From an uncultured Pseudomonadota bacterium (GTDB lineage Bacteria; Myxococcota_A; UBA796; SXON01), in NCBI GenBank assembly GCA_903844155.1, contig CAIMSU010000293.1, positions 1-44,555 of the forward strand: DNA of 44,555 bases. Direction: 5' to 3'. This document shows positions 1 through 8,177 of the stretch, one piece after another (within the stretch, counting starts at the first letter, position 1; the number at the start of each line of letters is the position of its first letter). The notes beneath the pieces are model-generated. The model saw nothing but the letters and a program-made list of their open reading frames with translations, was not told the origin of the DNA and did not search any database. The position numbers and the translations under genes were made by a program.

Positions 1-108
1 CTTAGCGCGGGCTCGCCCGCAACCCAAAGGGTCTAAGCGGGCGGCCCGCGCTTCCCTCGTTCGCGGGGCGGGCCCCGCGCACCCCGCCGTCGCCTGCTGG
101 CGACGGCC

Positions 109-169
109 CTGATCTACTACGTCCGATTTCAGCGCGTACCGCGCCGAAAATCGGACGCAGTAGATCAGG
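109..169. repeat. 61-bp near-perfect palindromic element, copy 1
   Basis: The left arm (about 108-130) and right arm (146-169) are reverse complements apart from one A/G mismatch and one extra T. The centre (132-144) continues the symmetry as GCGCG-TAC-CGCGC, so the whole element can fold into one long hairpin with a 3-nt loop. A second copy in the same orientation lies at 3455-3515 and differs at two positions. The reading frame of the following cyclic-nucleotide-binding gene runs open through this element back to a TAA at 34-36, so the gene appears to lose its normal 5' end here. Bases 1-108 hold no recognisable gene. Confidence 0.9.
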
Positions 170-534
170 TGCGGCTGATCACGGGGACCGGCTTTGTGGT
201 CGAGGTCGCCGCCGGCGGCACGGTCACGCGCCAGGACCTGACCGAGAAGGAGCTCTTCGTCATCCTCGACGGCGAATTCGCCGTCACCCGCGGCCAGCAC
301 ACGCTCGCCGCGCTCAAGGCGGGCGACGTGATCGGGGAGGTCGGGTTCTTCATCGAGAGCGGGCGGCGGTCGGCGACGATCACCGCGCGCACGAGCGGTC
401 GGTTGCTGGTGCTGCGCAGGCACATGCTCGAGGAATTGCGCAAGAAGGACGCCGACGTGGAGCACCAGCTCCTCTACAACCTCGCCCGCATCACCGCGTC
501 ACGCCTCTCCGGCATGGTCGCGGGCAGCGGTTGA
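169..534 (+). CDS. 5'-truncated cyclic-nucleotide-binding (cNMP/CRP-like) domain protein
   Basis: The 121 residues match the beta-roll of the cyclic nucleotide-binding fold: a VAAGGTVTRQ entry strand, ELFVILDGEFAV, GDVIGEVGFF and a phosphate-binding cassette reading GEVGFFIESGRRSATI. The expected N-terminal helices (usually about 25-30 residues before the first strand) are missing, and the first possible start, GTG 169, is the last base of the upstream 61-bp palindrome. No DNA-binding or catalytic domain follows, only a C-terminal helix. The stop overlaps the TTG start of the downstream cyclase (TTGA), so the two were probably translated together, and a cyclase paired with a cNMP sensor fits a local regulatory loop. 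Family and context are clear. Whether the truncated product is made or folds is doubtful. Confidence 0.7.
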   Translation: MRLITGTGFVVEVAAGGTVTRQDLTEKELFVILDGEFAVTRGQHTLAALKAGDVIGEVGFFIESGRRSATITARTSGRLLVLRRHMLEELRKKDADVEHQLLYNLARITASRLSGMVAGSG

Positions 535-2588
535 CGTACGACCTGCCAGACGAGCCGACCGGCTCCGCGGTGGCCGGGAAGCGCGACGAGGAGCTGGTCT
601 TCAACACCCGGCTCACCGAGCCGATGTTGCGGTACTTCGAGGACCGTTTTGGCGCTCCGGCGCTCGACCTGCTCATCGCGGAGACCGACACCACGCTGGA
701 GATGCTCCGCGACCCGGACCAGTGGATGTCGACCAAGCAACTGCTGGGGTTGTCCCGGGCGATGCTGGAGTACAGCAACGACCCGTTGATCACCTGGCGG
801 GCGGGCCTCGGCCTGCTCGACCAGCGCGTCCTCGGCGCGCGCTACCACGTGCTGCGGGCGTTCGGCGAGCCGGGGCTGGTGTACTCGCAGATGACCGGCT
901 TCACGCACCTCTCGCGCATCACGCGATGGAAGCGGATCGAGGGCAGCCGTCAGCACGTCATCCTGCAATTCCAGGTCGAACGCGGCCATTCGGACGACAT
1001 CCTGTTCTGCCTGAACCGGCAGGGCGGGCTCGCGGGCGTCCCACAGGTCTTTGACCTTCCCCTCGCGCGCGTCACCCAGACACAGTGCATCCACGAGGGT
1101 GCGCCCTGCTGCGAGTACCGCGTGGAGTGGCTGCCTCCCCCGCTCGGGCAGGGCCTCGCGCCGTGGCTGGCCGGAGGCGCCATCGTCACCACCGCCGCGC
1201 TGACGGCCGGGTTCGGGCTCGCCTCGCCCGTCTCGCTGTTCTCCTCCTTCGTCGCTGTAGCCTTGCTGGCCGCAAACGTCGGGATCCTCCGCCGCCAGAT
1301 CCGGGCCGCCGCGACCGAGCAGCGCGACCAGCTCACCGCCGCCCGCGTGCTCCTCGACGAGAACCTCCAGCGCAACCGCGAGCGCCTGCTCCTCGAAAAG
1401 GTCGATCTGGCGACGAGAAAGGAGACGGACGTCGCCGGCCTCGTCCAGACCACGCTCCACGCCATCCGCAACACCCTCGGCTACGACCGCGCCATTTTCC
1501 TTCGGGTGAACGCCGAAGCCGACCGCCTCGTGTTCGCCGGCGGCGCGGGCCTGGACGACGAGACGCTCCGGCTGTTGAGCAACGTCTCCATCATGCTGAA
1601 CGCCGCAAAGGAAGACGAGTTCCTCTTCGCCAACATCCTCCGCAGCGAAGGCGGGATCCTCGTGGAGGACGTCGCCGAGTACAAGAAGCACGTGAACCCG
1701 CGGAACCAGATGCTGCTTGACCGGCTCGGCAGCACCGCGTTCGTGGCGGTGCCATTGCGAGGCCCCGACGGGCCGCTGGGCTTGCTCGTCGTCGACCAGC
1801 TTCACGCGGATGCCGCCGTGGGGCCACGCGACCTCCAGATGCTGCAGCAGGTCGGGAACCTCGTCGGGCTGGCCCTCGCAAGCGCCACGCTCGTCGACAG
1901 CTTGCGACGGGAGCGGGCCGTGCTGCAGACAGCACTCCTGCTCAACCAGAAGATCTCGCAGTACCTCCCGCGCGCTGTCGTCGACAAGATCAGCGACGAC
2001 CCGAGCGCGGCGCTGGAGCTTGGCGGCGAGCGGCGACGGGCGGCGATCCTTTTCTCGGACATCGTCGGGTTCACGCCGTGGGCGGAGCGCGTGGAGCCAG
2101 AGACGGCGGTAAACTTCCTGAATTGGTACTTCACCGCGATGGACGCGATCGTGGACGCCAGCCACGGCATTCTCGACAAGCGCATCGGCGACGGGATGAT
2201 GGTGGTATTTCTGGAGGGCGAAGGCCTGGAAGAGCCGGCGCGACGGGCGCTCAAGTGCGGGCTGGCGATGCAGGCGCAAGTGCGCGCGCTGAACGCGATG
2301 GACAGGCGGCCACGCGAGGACGCGTTTGAGATCCGGATCGGCGTCTCGCATGGCGAGCCAGTCGCCGGAAACCTTGGTTCGGCGCAGCGAATGGAGTACA
2401 CGGTCATCGGCGACACGGTCAACGTCGCGAGCCGGATCGAGGGCAAGTGCGCGCCGGGCGCTGTGCTGGCGACGGAGCAGGCGGTCTACGCCGCCGGGCC
2501 GGGCGTGCGCGCTGAGCCGCGCGGGGAGCTGATCGTCAAGGGCAGGACGCAGGCGGTGAGCGCGTGGGAGGTCATCGCGGTGGAGTGA
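531..2588 (+). CDS. membrane-associated class III adenylate/guanylate cyclase with N-terminal sensor and GAF-like domain
   Basis: 685 aa, TTG start overlapping the previous stop by 4 nt. Residues about 1-200 form a soluble sensor region ending in GAPCCEYRVEW, reminiscent of V4R-type small-molecule-binding domains (tentative). Residues about 210-250 give two hydrophobic membrane segments, followed by a coiled coil (255-300), a GAF-like domain (about 300-440) and a second helical linker. The C-terminal class III cyclase domain spans about 500-680. Metal-binding aspartates are visible in FSDIVGF (D510) and RIGDGMMVVF (D554). Lys 550 precedes the second motif and GDTVNVASR follows, so the catalytic centre looks complete. 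It should convert ATP (more likely than GTP) to a cyclic nucleotide at the inner membrane, in response to a ligand sensed by the N-terminal or GAF domain. The exact nucleotide cannot be fixed from sequence alone. Confidence 0.88.
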   Translation: MTYDLPDEPTGSAVAGKRDEELVFNTRLTEPMLRYFEDRFGAPALDLLIAETDTTLEMLRDPDQWMSTKQLLGLSRAMLEYSNDPLITWRAGLGLLDQRVLGARYHVLRAFGEPGLVYSQMTGFTHLSRITRWKRIEGSRQHVILQFQVERGHSDDILFCLNRQGGLAGVPQVFDLPLARVTQTQCIHEGAPCCEYRVEWLPPPLGQGLAPWLAGGAIVTTAALTAGFGLASPVSLFSSFVAVALLAANVGILRRQIRAAATEQRDQLTAARVLLDENLQRNRERLLLEKVDLATRKETDVAGLVQTTLHAIRNTLGYDRAIFLRVNAEADRLVFAGGAGLDDETLRLLSNVSIMLNAAKEDEFLFANILRSEGGILVEDVAEYKKHVNPRNQMLLDRLGSTAFVAVPLRGPDGPLGLLVVDQLHADAAVGPRDLQMLQQVGNLVGLALASATLVDSLRRERAVLQTALLLNQKISQYLPRAVVDKISDDPSAALELGGERRRAAILFSDIVGFTPWAERVEPETAVNFLNWYFTAMDAIVDASHGILDKRIGDGMMVVFLEGEGLEEPARRALKCGLAMQAQVRALNAMDRRPREDAFEIRIGVSHGEPVAGNLGSAQRMEYTVIGDTVNVASRIEGKCAPGAVLATEQAVYAAGPGVRAEPRGELIVKGRTQAVSAWEVIAVE

Positions 2589-2611
2589 GGGGGGCGACCG
2601 CCAGTGGACCG

Positions 2612-2773
2612 TTGATCGCAATCGTTGACGCCGGGCCCCTCTACGCGGCGGTGGACGCCGACGATCAAGACCACGAGCGCCTGGGGATGGACCTGGCAAT
2701 AAGCCTGGATCGCCGGCACATGCGCGCGGTTCGGCTGAAGGATGGGCGGAGTCTGCGGGTGATCCCGGAGTGA
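2612..2773 (+). pseudogene. VapC-family PIN toxin remnant with internal deletion
   Basis: From TTG 2612 the 53-aa product begins with IAIVDAGPLYAAVDADD, the classical start of a VapC/PIN ribonuclease with the first catalytic Asp. It then jumps to ISLDRRHMRAVR...LRVIPE, which is the extreme C-terminal strand of the same family. The 75 or so residues between them, carrying the other conserved acidic residues, are absent, with the reading frame preserved. PIN toxins of this kind are normally about 130-140 aa. No VapB antitoxin gene is next to it. The stop overlaps the next GTG (GTGA). It is best read as a dead toxin gene. A new short protein is possible but unsupported. Confidence 0.72.
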
Positions 2774-3729
2774 GACGGCTGGCGCGCGTACCTCCGGATT
2801 CGCCCACCGCGGCCGAACGGGGGGAGTGCTCTTCGGCTTCCGCACGAACCAAGGGCGGAGCTTATGGGCGATCGTCCCGGTCACTTTTCCCCCGGGCCTA
2901 TAGGTGTCCCGTTCCCGCTGCCCCTCCTCCCCCTGAAGTCCTGATCGTCGGCGCCGGCCCTGCGGGGATGATCCTCGCCTATCAGCTCGTCTCCCACGGC
3001 GTGCCTGTCCGGGTCCTCGAGCGCCACCCGGACTTTCGGCGCGAGTTCCGCGGCGAGTTGATCCACGCCTCGGTGCTCGCCCCGCTCGACCGACTGGGGA
3101 TCCTCGGGACCCTGCGGGAGCGGGGCCTGACCACCGCGGACGTCCAACGGCGCATGTTTGTCGGCGCGACGCGAGAGGTCGGCGTCCCCGGCAGCAACGT
3201 CCGCGGCACCGTCATCTCCCAGGAGGGCATGCTTGAGCTGCTTCACGAGCTTTGCTCTGCATATCCGCACTACCGGCTCGACTTCGGGACGGCCGCGTAC
3301 GATCTGGAGAAGGACGGCGGCCGCCTCAGGGGCGTGAAGGTCCGCCGCGGCAGCGTTGAGGACGTAGTCGCTGCCGAGCTTGTGGTCGTGTGTAGTGGGC
3401 GGAACAGCGTGTTGCGGAAGGCTGCCGGCCTTGAGGTGGAGCCGTTCCATGTCGCTGATCTGCTACCTCCGATTTCAGCGCGTACCGCGCCGAAAATCGG
3501 ACGCAGTAGATCAGGTTGGCAATTCCCGGTGCTCCCAGCCGCAACACGGCGGAGCGGCCTCTGGATCATCGCCTGCTCGTCCCGCCCCCCGGACCTCTGT
3601 GCGGGACCCCGGCGGCAGACATGCCCCAGATGTCGCTGCAACGATCCAGACCGGGGTCACAAGTCGCAGGCGACCGGCCGCGCGACGTGTTTGGCAGGTT
3701 GGCGACGGGTGCGGGCAACCGACCCGTGA
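2770..3729 (+). pseudogene. FAD-dependent monooxygenase, 3'-truncated at a palindromic repeat
   Basis: Residues from about 57 on show the N-terminal Rossmann fold of PheA/TfdB-type flavin hydroxylases: VLIVGAGPAGMILAYQL, then the adenine-binding acidic end VRVLERHPDF, and CSGRNSVLRKAAGL in the place of the family's GDG(R/S)xSxVR motif. Family similarity stops at about residue 228, exactly where the second 61-bp palindrome begins (3455). The frame then runs through the repeat and unrelated sequence to 3729. The C-terminal half of the enzyme (about 150-300 aa) is missing. The first 55 residues from GTG 2770 also look non-family, and no closer in-frame ATG/GTG/TTG exists, so the 5' end may be damaged too. 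A functional enzyme is very unlikely. Confidence 0.7.
3455..3515. repeat. 61-bp near-perfect palindromic element, copy 2
   Basis: Same orientation as the copy at 109-169. It differs at two positions in the left arm (G for A, C for G), which adds mismatches to the hairpin, while the loop and right arm are identical. It interrupts the FAD monooxygenase gene. The two copies thus act as direct repeats around about 3.3 kb. Confidence 0.9.
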
Positions 3730-3876
3730 CCGCGCGCTCGGGCGGAAACGGATGAACCTGCCTTTTTTCGAATCCAGCGCGGACGCTCAGCCAGCACCCC
3801 GGCGTGCGCGGCCCGGGCAGCGACTTTTGACCCCGGTCTCGGCTGCGAACCCGACTTTTGAGGCCTGTCTGCGCGC
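3516..3876. other. gene-free stretch downstream of palindrome copy 2
   Basis: About 360 bases between the second palindrome and the stop of the transglutaminase gene. I found no protein with recognisable family features in any frame and no tRNA. The only structure seen is a short direct repeat, CGACTTTTGA, at 3821-3830 and 3852-3861. It is probably decayed sequence belonging to the same rearranged block. Confidence 0.5.
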
Positions 3877-5748
3877 TCACCGGTGCGTCGGTCCGCCCCT
3901 CACCCCCCGCTCGACCGCCGCCAGCTCCGCCTCCACGTCCACGACGTCCCCCCGAAACCGCGCCCGCTGGTAGCACTCGATGAACCGCTCGGCAGCCGCC
4001 CGCGCCGCCGGCCCGCGCGCCTTCTCCAGCGCGACGAGCACGGCCTCCTCGCTGTCACCGCGCCCGACTGACACGCCCGCCCTCCGCAGCGCCCGCCGAT
4101 AGCGCAGGTAGATCGGGCCGAGCCGCGGGTCTGCGGCACGCTGATCGGGTGCGTCGCCCTGTGCGTCTCGCTGGCGCCAGCGTTGGACGACGGCGTAGGC
4201 CACTGCGAGGCCCAGCCCCGCGCCGGTCTGGCTGGAGAGCAGGACGCCCTTGAGGAATTCCACGGGCTGGGCCGCGAACCGGAACGCCTGCCACTCCAGC
4301 CACTCGGCGATCGCCCGCCGAAGCACGTCCAGATCGGAGGGCTCGGGCTCGGCCTCGCGGTCGGGCGTGGGGTCGTAGGTGATCCACGCCTTTTTCGCGG
4401 GGATCCACGCCTCGACCCACGCGTGCGCGTCACGCTCGCGCGCGAGGGCGCGGCCGGAGAGGTCGTTGGGCGGCTCGACGAGGTAGCCGGTCACCAGGCG
4501 CGACGGGATGCCCTCGACCCGCAGCATCGCGGCCATCGCGGAGGCGAAGTAGATGCAGTATGCAGGCCGATGATCGCGCAGCAGGATGACAAGCGGGGGC
4601 GCGTCGCCGGCGAGCTTCGCGGTGAGCGAGTACTTGAACTTTGTCGAGAGGTAGAGCTCAAAGGCGGAGGCGATGGCGGCAGCGTCGGCGCCGGGCGGGA
4701 CGAGGGGCGCGGTGAGCGGGAGGAGCTGGGCGCGGAGGGGCTCGGGGAGGGTGGTGGCGTCGGCGCCGGGCGGATCGTCGGGGGGGTCGTCCGTCCAGCC
4801 GATGTCCCGCTGCTCGCCCCAGGCGAGGGTCCCGGGGAGGAGTCCGGCCGGGTCGAGGGCGGCCGGTACGCCGTCGAGGGTCTGGACGCCGCGCGGCGCG
4901 GGGATGAACGGTCGCAGGGTCTGGTGGGCGCCGACGCTGATGCGGCGCTGCTGGGCGGGGTCGCCGGATTGCCCCGGAGCGGCCGGGGTTCCGGGGGTCG
5001 ATGTTGCTGGGGACCGCGTCCACGAATCGCCGTCGAACACGTCGAGGACACCGAGCCGCAGCCGATCCGGGGCGCGGCCGGTCACCTCGATGACAACGCG
5101 GTCGCTGGCGCTGACGGACGAGGTGGGCGAGAGGGAGAGGCTGCCCGAAAACCCGAAGCCGCTCGCGAAGATCTCCCCGGTGAGCCAGCCTTCGGACGCG
5201 CGTGCGACGGCTCCCTGCGCCGCTGCGACAGCGACCCCGCCGAGCAGCGTGCCAACCACGACCGACCCGAAGAAACCCACGGCCCGCGCCGATATCGCGA
5301 CACCCGATCGGTACAGGAAACAGGCCAGGGTCACCACAGCCGTGACGACCTCGACGGGGACCGTCCGCACGTCCAGCTCCCCTTGCGCCCCGAGGATGGC
5401 GACGAGAAACGCGGCGATCCAGGCGTAGATCCACGCGTGCGCGTACGTGAGGTAGACCGCCAGAACCACGCCCGCCCCGCAGACCGCCGAGTACGGCACC
5501 ACCGGAAACGCGCCCGTCGGCATCGACACGACGGTCCCGATGAGCGCGCCGACGCCCGCGCCCGCCAGCGCCGCGGCCCAGGCCCGCCCCTCCGTCAGCC
5601 GCCACGGGCCCACCCGCACGCCCGCCAGCACCGCAATTGCAGCAGGCACCGCGATCATCCACCGCTTCGCCTCCACGCCATGCAGCAGGAGCGCCGCGGC
5701 CACCGGGATCCGCGCTGTCCACGCATCCGCGGGGCTGCCTTCGGTCAT
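3877..5748 (-). CDS. TgpA-like membrane transglutaminase/protease-fold protein
   Basis: 623 aa. The ATG at 5748 overlaps the DUF58 stop (ATGA), which decides the start. Residues 1-200 contain about six hydrophobic segments, followed by an extracytoplasmic region and a transglutaminase-like core. The triad is visible as Cys398 in PAYCIYFASAMAAML, His442 in DAHAWVEAW and Asp459 in YDPTPD, in the order and spacing of the TgpA family. A further membrane-proximal helix (about 495-520) and a DUF4129-like C-terminal tail follow. It is the last gene of a moxR-DUF58-transglutaminase operon, a widely conserved arrangement whose ATPase and vWA-like partners are thought to support a cell-envelope function. 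The substrate is unknown. Confidence 0.9.
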   Translation of the reverse strand: MTEGSPADAWTARIPVAAALLLHGVEAKRWMIAVPAAIAVLAGVRVGPWRLTEGRAWAAALAGAGVGALIGTVVSMPTGAFPVVPYSAVCGAGVVLAVYLTYAHAWIYAWIAAFLVAILGAQGELDVRTVPVEVVTAVVTLACFLYRSGVAISARAVGFFGSVVVGTLLGGVAVAAAQGAVARASEGWLTGEIFASGFGFSGSLSLSPTSSVSASDRVVIEVTGRAPDRLRLGVLDVFDGDSWTRSPATSTPGTPAAPGQSGDPAQQRRISVGAHQTLRPFIPAPRGVQTLDGVPAALDPAGLLPGTLAWGEQRDIGWTDDPPDDPPGADATTLPEPLRAQLLPLTAPLVPPGADAAAIASAFELYLSTKFKYSLTAKLAGDAPPLVILLRDHRPAYCIYFASAMAAMLRVEGIPSRLVTGYLVEPPNDLSGRALARERDAHAWVEAWIPAKKAWITYDPTPDREAEPEPSDLDVLRRAIAEWLEWQAFRFAAQPVEFLKGVLLSSQTGAGLGLAVAYAVVQRWRQRDAQGDAPDQRAADPRLGPIYLRYRRALRRAGVSVGRGDSEEAVLVALEKARGPAARAAAERFIECYQRARFRGDVVDVEAELAAVERGVRGGPTHR

Positions 5749-6968
5749 GGCAGCACGAGGAGCTCGTCGCCAGCGAGCAGATCGACCTCTGCCGTAGCAG
5801 TCGCCATGGTGTTGGTGCAGATCACGCGGACGGTGACCCCAAGCTCCTTCACGGCGCGCACGAGGGCAGCACGCGGCTTGTCCCAGCCGGTGAACACGAA
5901 GTACACCCCCGACAATCGGGGCGCGTCGGGCTCGAGCGCGGCGAGGAGCGCGGCGGTGTCGAGCGTGGAGCCCGAGTCGAGCGCGGCGAGGAGCTCCAGG
6001 ACGTGATCCATCGCGTCGCCCGCGCGGCCGGCCGAGAAGCGGTGCACGGAATTCCCGGCGGCGAAGATGTCGATCAGGAAGTCCTGTCGGGCCAGGGCGT
6101 CGGTGATGGCCGCGCCGAGGGAGATGGCGCGTTCGACCTCGGGTTCGTCGCTCGCGCGGGGCGCTGCGATGTCGACGACGAGGGCGAGACGTGCGAAGTA
6201 CTCCTCCTGGAACTCGCGGACGACGAGGTGCCCGGTTCGGGCGTACGCGGCCCAATTCACGTCGCGCATCCGGTCACCGTCGCGCCAGGGTCGTAGCCCG
6301 TGCAGCTCGGTGGACTCGCTGACCTTGGAGGCCAGCGGCACGCCGCCGGGCTGGTGGGTGCGGCCGACGGGGACGTCTGCGTGCTCCAGCGGCTTGAAGC
6401 TCGGGTAGACCATCACGCGGTCGACGATGGCGAGGCGCACGCCGGACTTCAACAGCCCAGAAGGCGCTGAGGAGCTGATCTGCAACGCGCCGAGCATGTA
6501 GCCCCCCCGGCGTCGGCAGCGCAGCCGCAGGCGCACGGTCGCTTCCGCGCCGGGCTCCAGCCGGGCGATGACGGGGGGCTCGTCGACCGGGCGAAGCTCC
6601 GCTGGCAACGCCCGTTCCTCCACGAGCAGGTTCGTCAGCACGACGTCGGAGCGGTTCTCAACGGTCACGTCGTAGGCCCACACCTCGCCCGCCGAGGCCG
6701 GGGGTGGGAGACGGCGCCGGGCGACGACCTTGAGCGGGGAGCCGAGCGCCGAGCCCCACGCCCCGGCCAGCAGCGCGCCGTAGAAAGCGAAGATGTAGGC
6801 GAGGTTCGTCGAGAGGCCGCCAAGCAGCATCGTCGTCGTGCCAACGCCACCCCAGAGGACAGCGCGCCCGGCCGGCGTCAACCCGCCACGATAGCGATCG
6901 TCCAGCCGTCGCAGAAAACCGTGGTCGATCGCCTCCATCCGGAAGGACCAGCGGCGTCGCCGGCTCAC
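5745..6968 (-). CDS. DUF58 domain protein
   Basis: 407 aa, GTG start overlapping the MoxR stop by 4 nt (GTGA). Residues about 28-70 carry two hydrophobic segments. A beta-rich region with ENRSDVVLTNLLVEERALP follows, and then the DUF58 hallmark GLRPWRDGDRMRDVNWAAYARTG at about 220-245, leading into a vWA-like fold (LALVVDIAAPR...). Family members are membrane-anchored and nearly always encoded beside a MoxR ATPase, as here. The presumed role is as MoxR client or scaffold, in one complex with the transglutaminase encoded downstream. No enzymatic residues are recognised. Confidence 0.9.
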   Translation of the reverse strand: MSRRRRWSFRMEAIDHGFLRRLDDRYRGGLTPAGRAVLWGGVGTTTMLLGGLSTNLAYIFAFYGALLAGAWGSALGSPLKVVARRRLPPPASAGEVWAYDVTVENRSDVVLTNLLVEERALPAELRPVDEPPVIARLEPGAEATVRLRLRCRRRGGYMLGALQISSSAPSGLLKSGVRLAIVDRVMVYPSFKPLEHADVPVGRTHQPGGVPLASKVSESTELHGLRPWRDGDRMRDVNWAAYARTGHLVVREFQEEYFARLALVVDIAAPRASDEPEVERAISLGAAITDALARQDFLIDIFAAGNSVHRFSAGRAGDAMDHVLELLAALDSGSTLDTAALLAALEPDAPRLSGVYFVFTGWDKPRAALVRAVKELGVTVRVICTNTMATATAEVDLLAGDELLVLP

Positions 6969-7945
6969 CGGGGCAGCGCGACCGCTGCGGCGATCTCGCG
7001 GACGATGGCGACCCGGTCAGCCCCGGCGTACCGCGCCCGCGTGTCGAGCATCAGGCGGTGGGCGAGGACGGGGACGGCGAGGCCGAGGACATCGTCAGGG
7101 ACGACAAAGTCCCGCCCCCGCGCCAACGCCCGGGCGCGGGACAGCCGGGCGAGGTGCTGGGCGCCGCGGGTCGAGACGCCCGTTCGCACGCTCGGATGTT
7201 GCCGTGTGGCCCGGATCAGCCTCACGATGTAGTCGGCGACGCTCTCCCCGAGCGCGACCCGGGAAACCGCGCGTTGCAGGTCGACGATCTGCTCCGGCGT
7301 CGCCACCGCCGCCAACGCCCCGGGCGCCGACCCGCGCTGCACCAGCGCCCGCTCGTCCTCCTCCGGCGCGTACCCAAGCGAGAGCTTCACAGCGAACCGG
7401 TCCAGCGAGGCCTCGGGCAGCGGGTACGTCCCGTGCAGATCCACCGGGTTCTGCGTGGCGATGCACAGGAACGGCGCGTTCAACGCCCGCGTTCGCCCCT
7501 CGACCGACACCTGCTGCTCCGCTAGCGCCTCCAGCAGCGCCGACTGCGTGCGTGGCGAGGCCCGGTTGATCTCGTCGGCGATGAGCACGTTGGTGAAGAT
7601 CGGCCCGCGCCGGAACCGGAATCGCCCGGTCTGCTGGTGGAACACGCTGCTGCCGATGATGTCGCCGGGCAGCAGATCGGGCGTGAACTGGATGCGCTTG
7701 AAGTCGCACCCGATGGCCTGCGCGAGCGACCGCGCCAGCGTCGTCTTGCCAGTCCCGGGGATGTCCTCGAGGAGCACGTGCCCCCCGGCCGCGCAGGCGG
7801 CGAGCACCAGATCGAGCACCTCGCGCTTGCCGCGGATGACGGTCTCGAGGCTGTCACGCAGCGCTCCGAGCAGAACGCGCGCGGCAGGTGCGTCCACGCC
7901 CCCGGCGGCCGGCGTGGGAGCGGGGTCGTTCACCACGATGGACAC
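6965..7945 (-). CDS. MoxR family AAA+ ATPase
   Basis: 326 aa from a GTG at 7945. The frame stays open to 8071, but those extra 42 codons translate the hairpin repeat at 8002-8032, so the shorter start is preferred. The Walker A motif is GTGKTT (residues 64-69) and Walker B is VLIADEIN (120-127). The sensor-1 region reads CIATQNPVDLHGTYPLPEASLDRF, in the typical MoxR form with an arginine finger after the second helix. MoxR proteins act as chaperone-like ATPases on vWA-containing partners. Here it heads the operon with DUF58 and transglutaminase genes, all joined by 4-nt overlaps, which suggests fixed stoichiometry. Confidence 0.93.
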   Translation of the reverse strand: MSIVVNDPAPTPAAGGVDAPAARVLLGALRDSLETVIRGKREVLDLVLAACAAGGHVLLEDIPGTGKTTLARSLAQAIGCDFKRIQFTPDLLPGDIIGSSVFHQQTGRFRFRRGPIFTNVLIADEINRASPRTQSALLEALAEQQVSVEGRTRALNAPFLCIATQNPVDLHGTYPLPEASLDRFAVKLSLGYAPEEDERALVQRGSAPGALAAVATPEQIVDLQRAVSRVALGESVADYIVRLIRATRQHPSVRTGVSTRGAQHLARLSRARALARGRDFVVPDDVLGLAVPVLAHRLMLDTRARYAGADRVAIVREIAAAVALPR

Positions 7946-8001
7946 CCGCTGATCGTAAGGACTCCGCCCGTCGCCGTCCACGCACGCCGTCCGGGCCAGC
8001 C

Positions 8002-8032
8002 TGCGAAAACGGACGACGTCACTTTTCGTACA
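8002..8032. repeat. intergenic hairpin element (GAAAA-GAC/GTC-TTTTC family), copy A
   Basis: The symmetric core is GAAAA-CG-GAC-GAC-GTC-AC-TTTTC, a quasi-palindrome with a 3-nt loop and one mispaired dinucleotide (CG against AC). It lies between the divergent moxR operon and the DTD-repeat lipoprotein gene. Confidence 0.8.
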
Positions 8033-8177
8033 CTGGGCTCCCTTCGCGCGACCGCGCCTCGCGGATCGCACTCTCGCCCTCGCCCGGCTAAACTCTCGGC
8101 GTTGCCCCGTCCGGCACGAAAATTGCTCAACAGGCGGGCGCTTGCCCCTACACGCACCTCACACCCCGGATTCCGCC

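Noticed and set aside
109-3515. The two 61-bp palindromes as integron attC sites around a gene cassette
   Set aside because: No R'/R'' core (GTTRRRY / RYYYAAC) at the expected places and no integrase; the near-perfect symmetry also differs from attC bulges.
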